A stretch of DNA of 38,846 bases from Candidatus Omnitrophota bacterium. Lineage in GTDB: Bacteria > Omnitrophota > Gorgyraeia > Gygaellales > Profunditerraquicolaceae. Shown piece by piece: positions 12,501 to 24,500 of this stretch. The stretch covers positions 1 to 38,846 of the forward strand of contig JAHJCJ010000117.1 of assembly GCA_018812825.1 (NCBI GenBank). Reading direction: 5' to 3'. Numbering within the stretch: position 1 is the first letter of the stretch; the number at the start of each line of letters is the position of its first letter. A program made the translations under genes and the position numbers. The notes below the pieces were generated by a model. That model was not told where the DNA came from. It made no database searches and saw only the letters and a list, made by a program, of their open reading frames with translations.

Positions 12501-15500
12501 CTCGTATCATTGCTGATGAAGTACATCGAGCTATTAATCTTGATGTCCCTCCTTTTGGTGATCCTGCCGGCATAACAAGCTGGTTGACTGGTAGCTGGGA
12601 AGGCCCCTTGAGCACTCCTTTCTCTGATATTAATAAAGAGGGGGCTAAGATGGATCTGCTCTATAAGAGCCGGTTAAAGGGTGAACGGTTATTGCCTTTA
12701 GTTCATGCCCGGATTGAAGAAATTAATCAAAAGATTAGAGACGGTATTTATAATCAGCCAGCGGATTGGAATGTATTTATCAGCAATATATTGCATATAT
12801 CGCAATTTTTAGAAGAACAGTTGGTTATTCCAGGGAGAATTAGTTTAAACAAGGCCAGTTTTCAAAATCTTATTTGCCTGGGGGCAATGCTTCAGGCGGG
12901 TATAAAAGATGTGAGCTATGATGAATCTGGGATAATGGTGCAGGCTGTGGCCGATAAGGATAAGAATTTTATGCTGCATTTATATGATTTACTGGGTATC
13001 GAAGGGGTTGTTGTTGGCGTACAGTCAGTTGATCCGTCAATAATTGTAGCTCTTTTGGAAGGGGCGATTATTAAGCTGGGAAATGAGGCGCTTATTATAG
13101 GCAACAAAGACGGCAAAACAGTCTTAACAAAAGTCAACCATAACATAAGCGGTGCTTTAATACCTTCGGCTTTAGGTAGGGGTGAGAACTATATTCTTGA
13201 AGGTACCCAATCTTTGGAAGTTGTCCTTGGGAATACGACAATCACATTTAGAAATATAAATGCTCGACTATTTATGGGAATTGGAAATGAGTTTGTTGAG
13301 TTGATTGAGAGGAAGAAAGGAGAGACTACCTTTGTCTATCCGGAAAGAGAAGAGAATGTCAATGCAGATGGTTTTTGGCAGCGCGTGACCATTGACAATG
13401 TTGAGATTGAGGTAATGAGTCGAAGAATCGAAGGGCAGTTTGCTATTGCCATGGAACCGCACCTGTCTCGGATTTACGAGGTGTTACTCAGTAAACGAAC
13501 TGACGGTAAAAATGAAATGGGCGAGTTTAAGGTAAGCGATCTTAGTTGGACTCTATATGGAGCAACCGATGAGTTAGCCCATATCCAACCGACGGCGTTT
13601 ACTGCACATGCGGTTGAGACAGCAGAAAAGACGATTCGCGTTGATGCCGGCCAACCCTTAACAACACAAGTAGCAACCTTGATGAATGAGACCTTTGTGC
13701 TAATTTTAAAGAAAAGGCTTGATGTTCCACGGATATATATAGTTCCGCCAACGCAAGATCGGGTTACTGCAGGATTGTCATTGCGAGAAACCCTGGATGT
13801 TATGCAGCGGTCGATGCAAAATGAGCTAGAAGAAAAAGTTAGTTTCGGTGATATTTTCAGCCATGCCATAGTGCCCTTAGTGCCACAAGAGATAGTTAAT
13901 GAGTACAAGCGACAAGTGCTGGAAAAAGAGCGAAGAAAAGGATTCTTAAACACTGCAGGATTTACATTATTGGAACAGACAGAGACAATCTCCCAGATGA
14001 ATGCGGTTTATCAGAATGATGCCAATTTCAGCAAGATTGGCTTAGAAAAGCTTAATGAGGATGGACCGGGTAAGGTGGCAGCAAAGCGGCGGGGCATGGC
14101 GCCTACAGAAATTTTTGAAATTACTGAAAAAGACCTTGCCTGGTTTAGTAATCAGGGAATTAAAATTGTTAAACTGTGTTTGCCTGAACAGTTTGGTATT
14201 TGGGAGACCAAGATAGTTTACGAGCCACGCCGGTTAAGAGACTTAATAATAAGCTTGGGAAGCAGTCCTTTAATCATAAGACCGTCTGATCCTAAAGCTA
14301 AAGACATTTCTTTAGTTGGTGGAAAAGCTGCTAGCTTAACCTATCTTTCAGAGATTAAAAATGAAATCGGAATTCAAACTTTTGATGGATTCTATGTATC
14401 TAGCCAGGCGACCGATCTTGTTATTAATGGAGGCGGGATTAAATCTCAACTGGAAGATTTAGAAAGAATATCAGAGAAATGGGTTTTGAAAGGCTTAACA
14501 GAGAAGTTAAGCGCAAGTGATAAAGAAGAAATGGAGCGTGAGCTCAAAGTAATTTCTGAAGCAATACAATATAGGTTGCGGTCTAGAGAAATTCCTGAAA
14601 AGATTTCTAAGGAGATTCAACAGGCATACCAAGAGTTATGTAAAGAATGGGGCGTGGAGAATATGCCAGTGACTGATCGCAGTACGGCAACATCAGAAGA
14701 TTCAGGTGCAGCAGCATTCCCAGGACAGTTCCTGACAGAGCCTAATGTCGTCGGTCAGGAAGCGGTAGTGGCAAAATATAAAGAAGTACTTATTTCTCGT
14801 TTTTGGATAAATGTGCTCATCTATTCGATTGAGGAACGAATAAAACACTTAACCGGGCGGATAGGTAAAGAAAAAATTGCAGATATCGAAAAATTGATGC
14901 TCCAGGATGATATCTTGCTTACTTCAAAGATCAAAATGGCTGTTGCAATTATTCCTTTTGCTCCCGATGCAGAAGCTGCTGGCCAAGCCTATAGCGTCGA
15001 TCCGGTAACTGGCCGGCCGGGCATACGCATTAATCTCACCTATGGTTACGGTGAAGCTATCGCCGCCGAACGCGTAAATCCGGATACCTGGTTTTTTGAT
15101 CCCACGGGAACAATAGCCTTAGAAAAAAATCTTGGCAGCAAAGAGAAGAAATTTGTCCGAGCACCCCAGGGAAGCCTAGACTTTGTTGAAACTACCTTTG
15201 AGGAACGCACTCGATATGCCTTAGAAGAGGAGCGCGTGAGGATAATTGCTCAATCTGTTGCGAAGATTCGGGGCAAGACCCGCCAAAGATACAAAGATGG
15301 CAAAATGCATGTTGACGTTGAATTTGTCCAAGACAGAAAATACGGTTTAAGGTTTGTACAGGCTAGGCCGGAGACCACGGCAAAGCCAAGCGAAGTTAAG
15401 AAAAAGATATTTTATATTACTGACACCAAACATTCAAAGCCAATTTTTACAGGGGGTATTAGCGGTTCTGAAGGAGTAGTGAGTGGTATATTGTGCTTTG

Positions 15501-18500
15501 CCGCTAGCGTAGGCGACGTTAAGTCTGACACCATCCTTCTTGCCCATAATACGGATCATACCTGGACTACTGTCTTTGGGCGTATAAAAGGCGTGATTAC
15601 GGATATTGGAAATGTAGGAGGCCATGCCGCCAACACAAGTCGGGAAAAAGGTATTCCTTCAATAGTAGGAACAGGCAATGGAGTTAATAAACTTAGACAA
15701 TACGAAAGAGAAATAATTACGCTGGATGCCAATAACAGAAAAATATATCTGGGAGGAGACCTGTCAATAGCAAGCGAGTGGCTTGAGGTAAAGATCTGGC
15801 TTGAGACTCCAGAGAAAGAGGATAATAAATATGACCGACTAGCCAACGATCCAGATGCAGAATTAGAAGAGGATTGGCAAGACAATGTTAAGGCCAAGCA
15901 AGTTAAAAAATTAAGTGATGTTGGCGATGGTTCCCGATATATTGGTCGGCCGAATTATGCAATAACACGGTTACAGAGAGAGATTTATAGTTTGGCTTTT
16001 ACGCGTCTTGCTAAGTTGTTGGGAATCAAGCTAACTCAGCGTGAGGAGAAAGACGTTCTTTATATATTATTTAAAGATAATCTTACTATCCGCCATGCAT
16101 TCCGTAAGAAGTCAATTGATGATTTAGAGGATTATGATCGGCAAAGAATGCAGAATATCAGCGACTTTATTGAATTCGCTAATACTTTTACGATTACGCC
16201 TGGGAACATTAAACGATTTATCGATTTATATACCGAGGTAAATTTATGGATGAATATGGGCTGGGAGTTTGGGATAAGAACCGGCATTTTGCGCGATCAA
16301 TATTTAGCATTTGTTAACCCCCAGGTTAGGAATTATTTCCTTGACGCCTGCAAGGAAAATGACCCCATTGATAGTCCTACGGAGAAAATGAAGAGGGACA
16401 AAAAGAGCAGGGAGTTGGCCGAAGAAATTAAAAGTAAGTCTTTACTGAAAGATTTATTCGAAAACAGGACCGATACAGAAATAGCTGAAGAGTTGAAAGC
16501 ACAGCATAGAGATTTCTATGGGAAGATTTATAGATATGCAGAGGATTACCGATGGGTTTCTTCTATTTTAAGAACAGATAGACCGGTTCAAAAGGTAATA
16601 GGCGAGTTACGAAAACTTATAGGGGAAGAATTCAAGGAGCCTGTGCGGATAGAACCTGCAATATATAGTGTTATCAAAACAGCTCTTAATCAATACCCCA
16701 CTTTAGCCAGAATATTACGTCTTGATGCTAATGAGGTTGAGCATAAGGAAGATATCCATCACTTAAAATACCGTGCGCAATGGAAAATCAGCGATGAGTT
16801 GTTTAATTTTGGAAAATTCCTTGTCGAGGAAAGCGTTCTGGGTAAGCCCGAAGATATTTTTGAAACCAGCATAGCGGAATTATTTAGATTGATAGATCGA
16901 TATTATAGAGACTTTCAATCATTTACTGGTAAGGCTGGCAGCAGCCCGATTGAGTTTAACCAGCAAATCAAGGAAGGAGTGAATAAGGATTCTGGTTTCT
17001 GGAAAGATATTTCACGTGGGATTATACACTACCCGCGCCGGGCCGAGATACAGTTAGGCCCGGTTTGTAATCATAACTGTATATATTGTTTTAGCAAGGG
17101 TTTTCATCAAAGAAAAACTTTAAAATACCCGCTGGGACAATTTGCCAAAGAAAACCATGCGCTTATGACCCATAAGCAAATAGCTAGATTAATTGAAAGT
17201 TTAGAATCAAGCGCAACAACATCAGTTACGCTTTCAGGAGGATTTGAATTTTTTACCAGCCGCCATGCTTTTTTTGCGATCAAAGAGATGATTAGAAGGG
17301 GCTTTGAGGTAAAAGTGCTGACCAATGGATCGCTGCTCCATAAGGGTGATATGGAGATATTAATGGGATGTAAAGAGATTCGCTTTAGCGTAGATGCCTT
17401 GACAGAAGATATTTATAAGCAGATTAGAGGCGAAAAGGCTGATTTTAAGCAGATGATGGCCAACCTTCAAAAACTGATAGATATCAGAAATAAGTTTAAT
17501 AGCGCCCCTGTTATCCATCTTGCGGTTATTGTTTTAGAACAAAATATTCTTGATTTGGAGAATATCATAGAGAAAGCAAGCGCATTGGGCGTGAATCAAT
17601 TAGATGTTAAAAATGAATATACCAATAACCCAGCTTTAGCTTTGGACGGCGAAAGAGGCAGCAAGGCTTATGATCGGGTAATAGAAAAGTATGGGCGTGA
17701 ATATAATGGTATGAAAATTTCTTTTACGGATGATTTATTTAAGCAGCCGGAAGCCGTAGAATTAGGCGATAGCTGTTGGACATTATATCATAAAGCAGTT
17801 ATCGGCCCATATGGCCATGTTTACCCTTGCGCTACTTTTTCCCACCCGGGGTATATTGATAGAAATATGATTATGGGAAATTTAAGGGATTATGATATGG
17901 ATTTTAAAGAATTGTGGGATAATTCAGCAGCATTTAGGAAAAAGATAAATCCTGCACAGCACTGTACATTTTGTCCTTATAAAGACACGTTGATAAATCG
18001 TTCCGTTAAGGAATTATTATCGGCCAGCTCTCCGGAAACCTCAAGCCCGGTAACCATAAATAACTCCGAGTCTTATGAGGCTACGTATTATGGCCCCCTC
18101 GAGTTTAATCAGGTTGTAAGCCGTTATTATAATGAACCTATAGCTGTGGGGAGCCGTACCTCGAGAGTTGAGGCCAGTGAAATGGTAGGAAAAGTAGCCT
18201 TTAAATATGATCTTGAAAGAGGTGGATATATAGCTCTTGATGACATAGAGACAGATGGTGATATCCCTGAATTAGTTGCTGCTGCTTTTGGAGATAAGGT
18301 AAAGCAGGATATAGAAACTATTATTGCCTTCTTCAAACGCCATTTTCAGGATGATCTGAGCGTAAGAGATGCCGCTAAGATTCTTACGCTTCTAGAGGGT
18401 GTAGGTGTAGGCGGCCAGAGGAATCTAGCTGGGATGTTAGCAAGGTTAATAAAGTTATTTCCTAACAGAGAGATTCTTTTTTACAGTACCTATGGCGCTC

Positions 18501-21500
18501 CGTTTGAAGAGATAGCTGGGTATGTATTAAGTAAGCTAGAGGAAGATTATGAAAGCCTGAATTCTCAACAAAGATTGGACCTAATAAAGAAAAGACAAGA
18601 GAAGTTTAAGCTTTTGCTTAGAGCAGCTTCAAAATCAGGCATAACGGATGAATCAATGACAGGATTTCAAAGTCAGATAAAGGAATCTATCAAATTGTAT
18701 TCTATATTTATTTATGGAAGAGTTAAAGGTGGAGGCTTTGCTGAGGATATGATAAGCAAGCTTTATGATGGAGAAAATCTTCTCACCGGGGGAGCTTCTG
18801 TAGATAAACTAAATGATGATCAGAAAATGATATTGGCCATAGTACTGGATAGGGTAATTATTGCTACTGGAGAATATCGAGAAGCAGACCAGATTACGGT
18901 GGAAGGTGGCAAGGTAAGGGTAGGGGGCAGTATGTTTGATTGTTTTGCTAAAAATATAAATAAAAAATTAATCAAAGAATTCAATGAATTAGGCATTGGA
19001 GGTATATCTAAGGTAACTCTTTATGACCGCTTTGGCGGCCGCACCCAAGTCCTCGGCCCCGATGCGCTTATTAACATTTTTATGGCTTTATATAATGGCA
19101 ACATCGAGCCAATAAAGCAGCTTATTGAAGGGGTAAGGGGTATAGCTAAAATACACAATAACATGCAAGATAAGAATCTGTTGGGCAAGATGTTGGCTGC
19201 CTTTTCTTTAATTTCCGGTATAAAATTTATTTATGTAGGTTTTCCTACAGGCATAGAGGCTGAGGTTTTAGATGGTTACCAGCAGATGATAGGCGAAAGT
19301 ATTGACGTAGGGGCCTTGGTCAGCCATCCTATAGGCATAAAGCCGGTTGTACGTGTTACAACTGACCTAGTTCATAAGTCGCTGTATAAAAAAGATAACG
19401 GCCAAAGGCTCTATGCTCTGGTAACCGATATTTATGCTAGCCAAGCTACAATAGACGCCCAGCAAGAGATAGTAGAACGAGAGACACGGGATGGTAACCA
19501 TGTTGTGCTGATTAAAATCAAAGATCATAGTCCTATGGAGGTAGCTAAATTATCATATGTCATGCTTAATTTTATTGAATGGTATGGTAATTTTACTACT
19601 GCTGAGGCATTGGCTAACCTTAGGGGATATCCGGGTGCCATTAAATATGTAACCAAGAAGTATAAACTCAAGAAGGAAGAGATTGATAATATAAGTTTTG
19701 ATTATGAAGCCACAGCCCAAGAGACTTTAGCTATTCTTTATTCAAAGGGGGAGTTAGATAAGCTGAGCCCCAAGTATAAATATTATCAAGCTTTAGGAGA
19801 GTTAGTTTTAAATCTCAATGTCTGGTTTCAGCCAGGGGTTGAATGGGGAAAAACCGCTGCCAAAAAGATTGCTGAGAGGTTGTATGTTAGATTTTTCCCG
19901 GAAGCTGCCAAGCTGAAGGTAATCCTGTTCAGGCTGGGAAGATTCTTTAAGAGGATAATTCTTTCAAAACCTGTTGATTACAGGGTGGTTGTTGATCCGA
20001 TAAAGAATAGCTCTTTACGAGTCCCGATTAGAGCTAATAAGCTAAGGGATGAGTCAACTAAAAGACAGAAAGCAATACTAGCCGATAACCAAGGCGCTTA
20101 CATAGTTGGTAACAAGGGATATCAAAAAATCGGCCACCAGTATAAGGGGAGAAAGATTAATGTTCAAGAAATACCTGGTATACGTATAGACAGGAAATAT
20201 AGCTTGCCAGATATTGAGGATCAGATAAAAACTATAGTTAAGCTTAAAGAGCAACAGGATGCGCTTTTTGATACTCTCGATAGAGAAGGCAATTATCAGC
20301 TTGAGCATAGAAGGATAAGATATGATGCTTTGGATATTAAGATTGCTCAAGCTGAAAAAGAGCTTTTTAGAATAGCTACTAAGGTTGAGTGTAATGAGAA
20401 AACTGCCCAACAGATTGCCTGGATAGGTTTTCAGGCTCACCAAAGAGGCCAGTTAAATTCCGTTTCCCTATATGCTGTTCGGCAAGTACTGGAGAAGCTA
20501 GGATTTGAACATTTCGTCAGGGGATTAGATATTTTTGATACTTTCCAGTATGCGCCAGATAAGCAGCATACAGATGCTGAAGGCGATATAAGCGGCACCA
20601 AGACCGCCACTCAGATACTAAGCTATATGTTACAAAAACATGGGCCTTGGGTGATAGTTGATGGAATGGTAGCACCTTATTTGTCTAGCCTATCCGATCA
20701 GGACATTATTTTTGCAAACTACAAGGCGTATGCAGAGGTATATAAAAAGCGTCAGATAGACCACATTGATTTAAGGCTTGAGGGAGGCACGCTTTTAGAC
20801 ATAGCTAAGATATATGTGTTATTTTCTCAGGCAAACAGAATCTATTTAGAGCTTAATCTCGCTGCTTCTTTAAACAGCCTCAAGGGGGAAAGAGGATTAA
20901 TTAATCTCATGCACAGGGGGAGGAATTATATAAGCACTGTTTCCAGCAGCCCGGTTGATAAATTATGGATACTTGTTGTCTGTAATCGTAATTTAGAGAG
21001 AAGCCCTATTGTAGCCAAGATGATTAGTATGTTTTTCGGAGACAGGGTAATTGTAAAATCAGCGGGCTTAGAAGCTCCTTCTCTAGAAGACCGGCAGGTC
21101 TGTAATCTAGATAGAGAACGCTATTATTTCTTAGATGATGTTAATGATTATTTCTTAAAACAGCAAATGCCGCGAAGAGTTAATGCAGCTTTGATTACAG
21201 AAGCAGATATTATTTTTGTAATGACTCATACACAAAAAGAGGCTTTAAATAAAAGGTTCCCTGGAAATGAAGATAAGATAAAGTTAGTAATTGAAGGAGT
21301 AGATTTAGAGTTGGAGAGAAAAGGTGATTATCCAGAAATTGGTAAGACATACACGCATTTAGAGAGTGTGATAAAAGCGTATAAAGATGAAATTATTAAA
21401 ACAATAGAAGGTTATTTTGAGAAGAGAAGGCAGGAGAGCTCTTCTCCGGTTGGTGGTATGCGTTATCTAAGCTTAGCCAGGAGAGAATATATCGATGTGT

Positions 21501-24500
21501 TGCCTTGGCTCCAGGATATAACTTTTCATTACTCTAAGCTTAAGCATTCCAGCTCGCCGGTGGACCAGGGTAGGAGGGAAACAGAAACATCTAGTCCCGT
21601 CGGGGTACAGTTGGGTATTCCTGAAGCATTGCTTAAAAATTCATATCCACTTCCCCCTCAGCGCCGCGACAACCAGGGTAATCTCATCGCCTTTTGGGTA
21701 GCTGTTTTTGTCGTTGCCGAAGTGTTTCTCAGATGGCAACAGGAAAATCAGCTGCCGAAAAATAAAGCCGAAGCGGTGGATGTCCTCACTGAGTGCCTGA
21801 ATCGCGAATACGGATTAGATAATTTCGGTAAAGGAGAGGAACAGGTCAGTGTTCAAGAATGCCTGGGCTATCTGGAAGATCTCGGGTTTGTCGAATTTAA
21901 AAACAGCCACTATACCCTCGTTTCAGCTGTGCCGGGAGAGCTTATCGCAACATGGGCAAAGCTTAATGTTTATCTCGAGGAGCGCCTCGAATCGTATTTT
22001 AATTATCAGGGCAAGGTTGTTAGTAAAAAGCAGCTTAAAGAGTTTTTAAAGCGTTGTTTTGAAGCAAGCGAAGAATTCAGCCTCGCTCCTGTAGAAGCGC
22101 GCCAGACATTTTTGCGCGCCGTCCTTGGTTTACCACCGGAGAAAAGAAGGGGATTGATACAGTTTTTACAGCAGGAGTATGTGATTAAAGGAAAAGATTT
22201 TACCGCCAATTCGCTTTTTGATGCAGTACTGTTGATGTTCCGCCAGATCAAGGATTATGCCGGATGGCTACGCCATGTCTTCCCATATTTAAGCAGTAAC
22301 GGACGTACCATTTATTTATTTGCTCCGGAAATCTCGTTGCTCAAAGGTGGGCTTGGCAGGGTGATGCAATACCTTGGCCGGGCGCTTAAGAAAATGGGAT
22401 TTCATATCGTCTTTATCGAGCCGCGGTACCGGCGTAAGAATGTTTGGCAGAGAGCCAAAAACGAAAGCGACCAGCCGTATATTGTAGAGCTCCCCTTGGA
22501 TTACCATAGCTTGTCGATGCCGTTTGATATTCCGGATCAGCCTGATTTTAAAACAACTATTACGGTGCAAGGCAAAGAAGAAGAAGTCGAGGTCTTTTCG
22601 GCTAGCAACGATGCGGGTATAGATGTGATTACTTTTTGGGATACGCGGGCATATTATGTTCAGATCCTCTATTACTATGGGTCAGGGGATATCCACCCCA
22701 TCCAGTTTGCGGTAAATGAATTCATTACCAAAGCGTGTCTTAAGATCATCGATGCGATTGAAAGCAAGAAAATCAGCAGGCAGGATTGGCAGGCGCCGGT
22801 ACTGGCTTCTCAAGACGGCCAATGCCTGCTTGCGCCGGTGTGGGGTTTATTCCAGCCCGAATATCAAACAGGGCCGTTGACACTCATACACTACGCTTCA
22901 ACAACCCACTCTGTTCTTAATACCTGCAGTGAAGGTGGAGACTGGATACGGCAATTTCTTTTGCGCGCAGGAGTTCCTGAAGATTGGTTGTGGTTATTTA
23001 AGCGTAAGAAATTCGATGGCGCTGAAGTTTACGATTGTACCTCGGCAGGATTACGTGCTACATGGATACGCCATGGTTTTGCTAATGGGGTCAGCGATGT
23101 CCACGCCCGGGATAACCGCCGTTTTTCCGACCCGAACATATTTGGCACGCTCTATGGAATTACTAACGGCGACCTCCTGTCTCTTTCGTTACGGGAATTT
23201 GCACGCCACTTCAGGGCCCTGCAGACCAACACGCCATACCAGGAGGGCGATCCTGAACAGGATATGGAATATCTGTGGACTTTTCTGGATAGTGACGAAG
23301 CTGACCGTCAGCGCCTTGCGGATATCTGCATCAAGGTCCAGTATGCCTGCAAGCGTGCCTATATTGAAAAGTACATCAAACCGTATCAGGAGGAGCTAAA
23401 TATTATTATACCTGAGAAGTATAAGGGGGATCAAGAGGCGTTCTGGGGAGAGTTTGCAGGTCGGCCATGGTTTGGTTACAGTGGTAGATGGGTAGAGGAA
23501 AAATGGCCGATGCAGCGTGCCGCTACCTACGATGGCTTGAAACGTTACATTGAAAAAGATGCGGTCTATTTGCTGTTAGGTAATGTGCAGTTTTATCCGC
23601 GTACCGATGAGCCGGGACAGAGCGTGTATGAAGCAGGCGTCATGCATGGTTTTGCGCGTGAATTAAACGCCCTGCCCCATACCGGTAAAGTGATCTTTAA
23701 GTCATCATTTGAGATTGATGAGCAGGTTGCGTTTCTGTCTTGCCTTAGCATGCAAATGCAGGATTCTCGGGTTGACCAGGCGCAGGGAAATATTGTACCT
23801 ACTGGAGCGGGCGAATCGTCAGAATCACATACTTTTGTCCACGCCGGGCCAGCTCCTTTACACGGTTTTATCCAGTTGATCTGCGCCCTTGCCAACCATA
23901 GTTCCAAACGCGGTTCAGCTTTTGTTACCAAGGATTATCAACCTCAATCATACTGGCAGCTTTACGAATATGTCATTAACGCCTGGGACTGTGGGGAATT
24001 TACTCCTCATATCGTTGATGGCCTTTTGCATTATAGGGCACCGGATGTGTATTTGACTGCAGAAGGGTATGCCCGTCAATGGGAACGGATGATAAAAGAA
24101 GAGACTGAACGGCGGCAAAAGCTTATACAGGAATATCCGCAGAAAGACCTTACTGCTATCCTCATAGAAGAATTCCGGAAGTTTGCCCGACCTGAACGGG
24201 AGCTGGAAATCGAAGATGTTAATGTTTTATTTGGTTCTCCGGAAAGCACCACAGGGCTTAAAGGTTATTGGCAGGGCCGGACTTACTGTAACTTTCCTGA
24301 AGTTGGCGCTGGGACGCTTACCGTCAAAGCCTTTATTAACCTGCAAGGTTTACCGGAGCACCTTGCCGTCGCAACCCTTTATTTACAGGAGATAGGCAAA
24401 TTTATTCCCATGAAAGTGGTTTCTAAAGAAGGAGAGCGTCTTATTTTTGAGGCGACGATTATCAAGCATTTAAACCGCGACCTTACTGTAGATGTCCTTG

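Noticed and set aside
21849-24395. + strand ORFs 21849-22049, 22929-23399 and 24183-24395
   Set aside because: All are in +3 frame (0 mod 3), overlap the GT5-like domain read in frame 2, and give Arg/Ser-rich peptides without family resemblance; likely a by-product of the GC-richer codon usage there.
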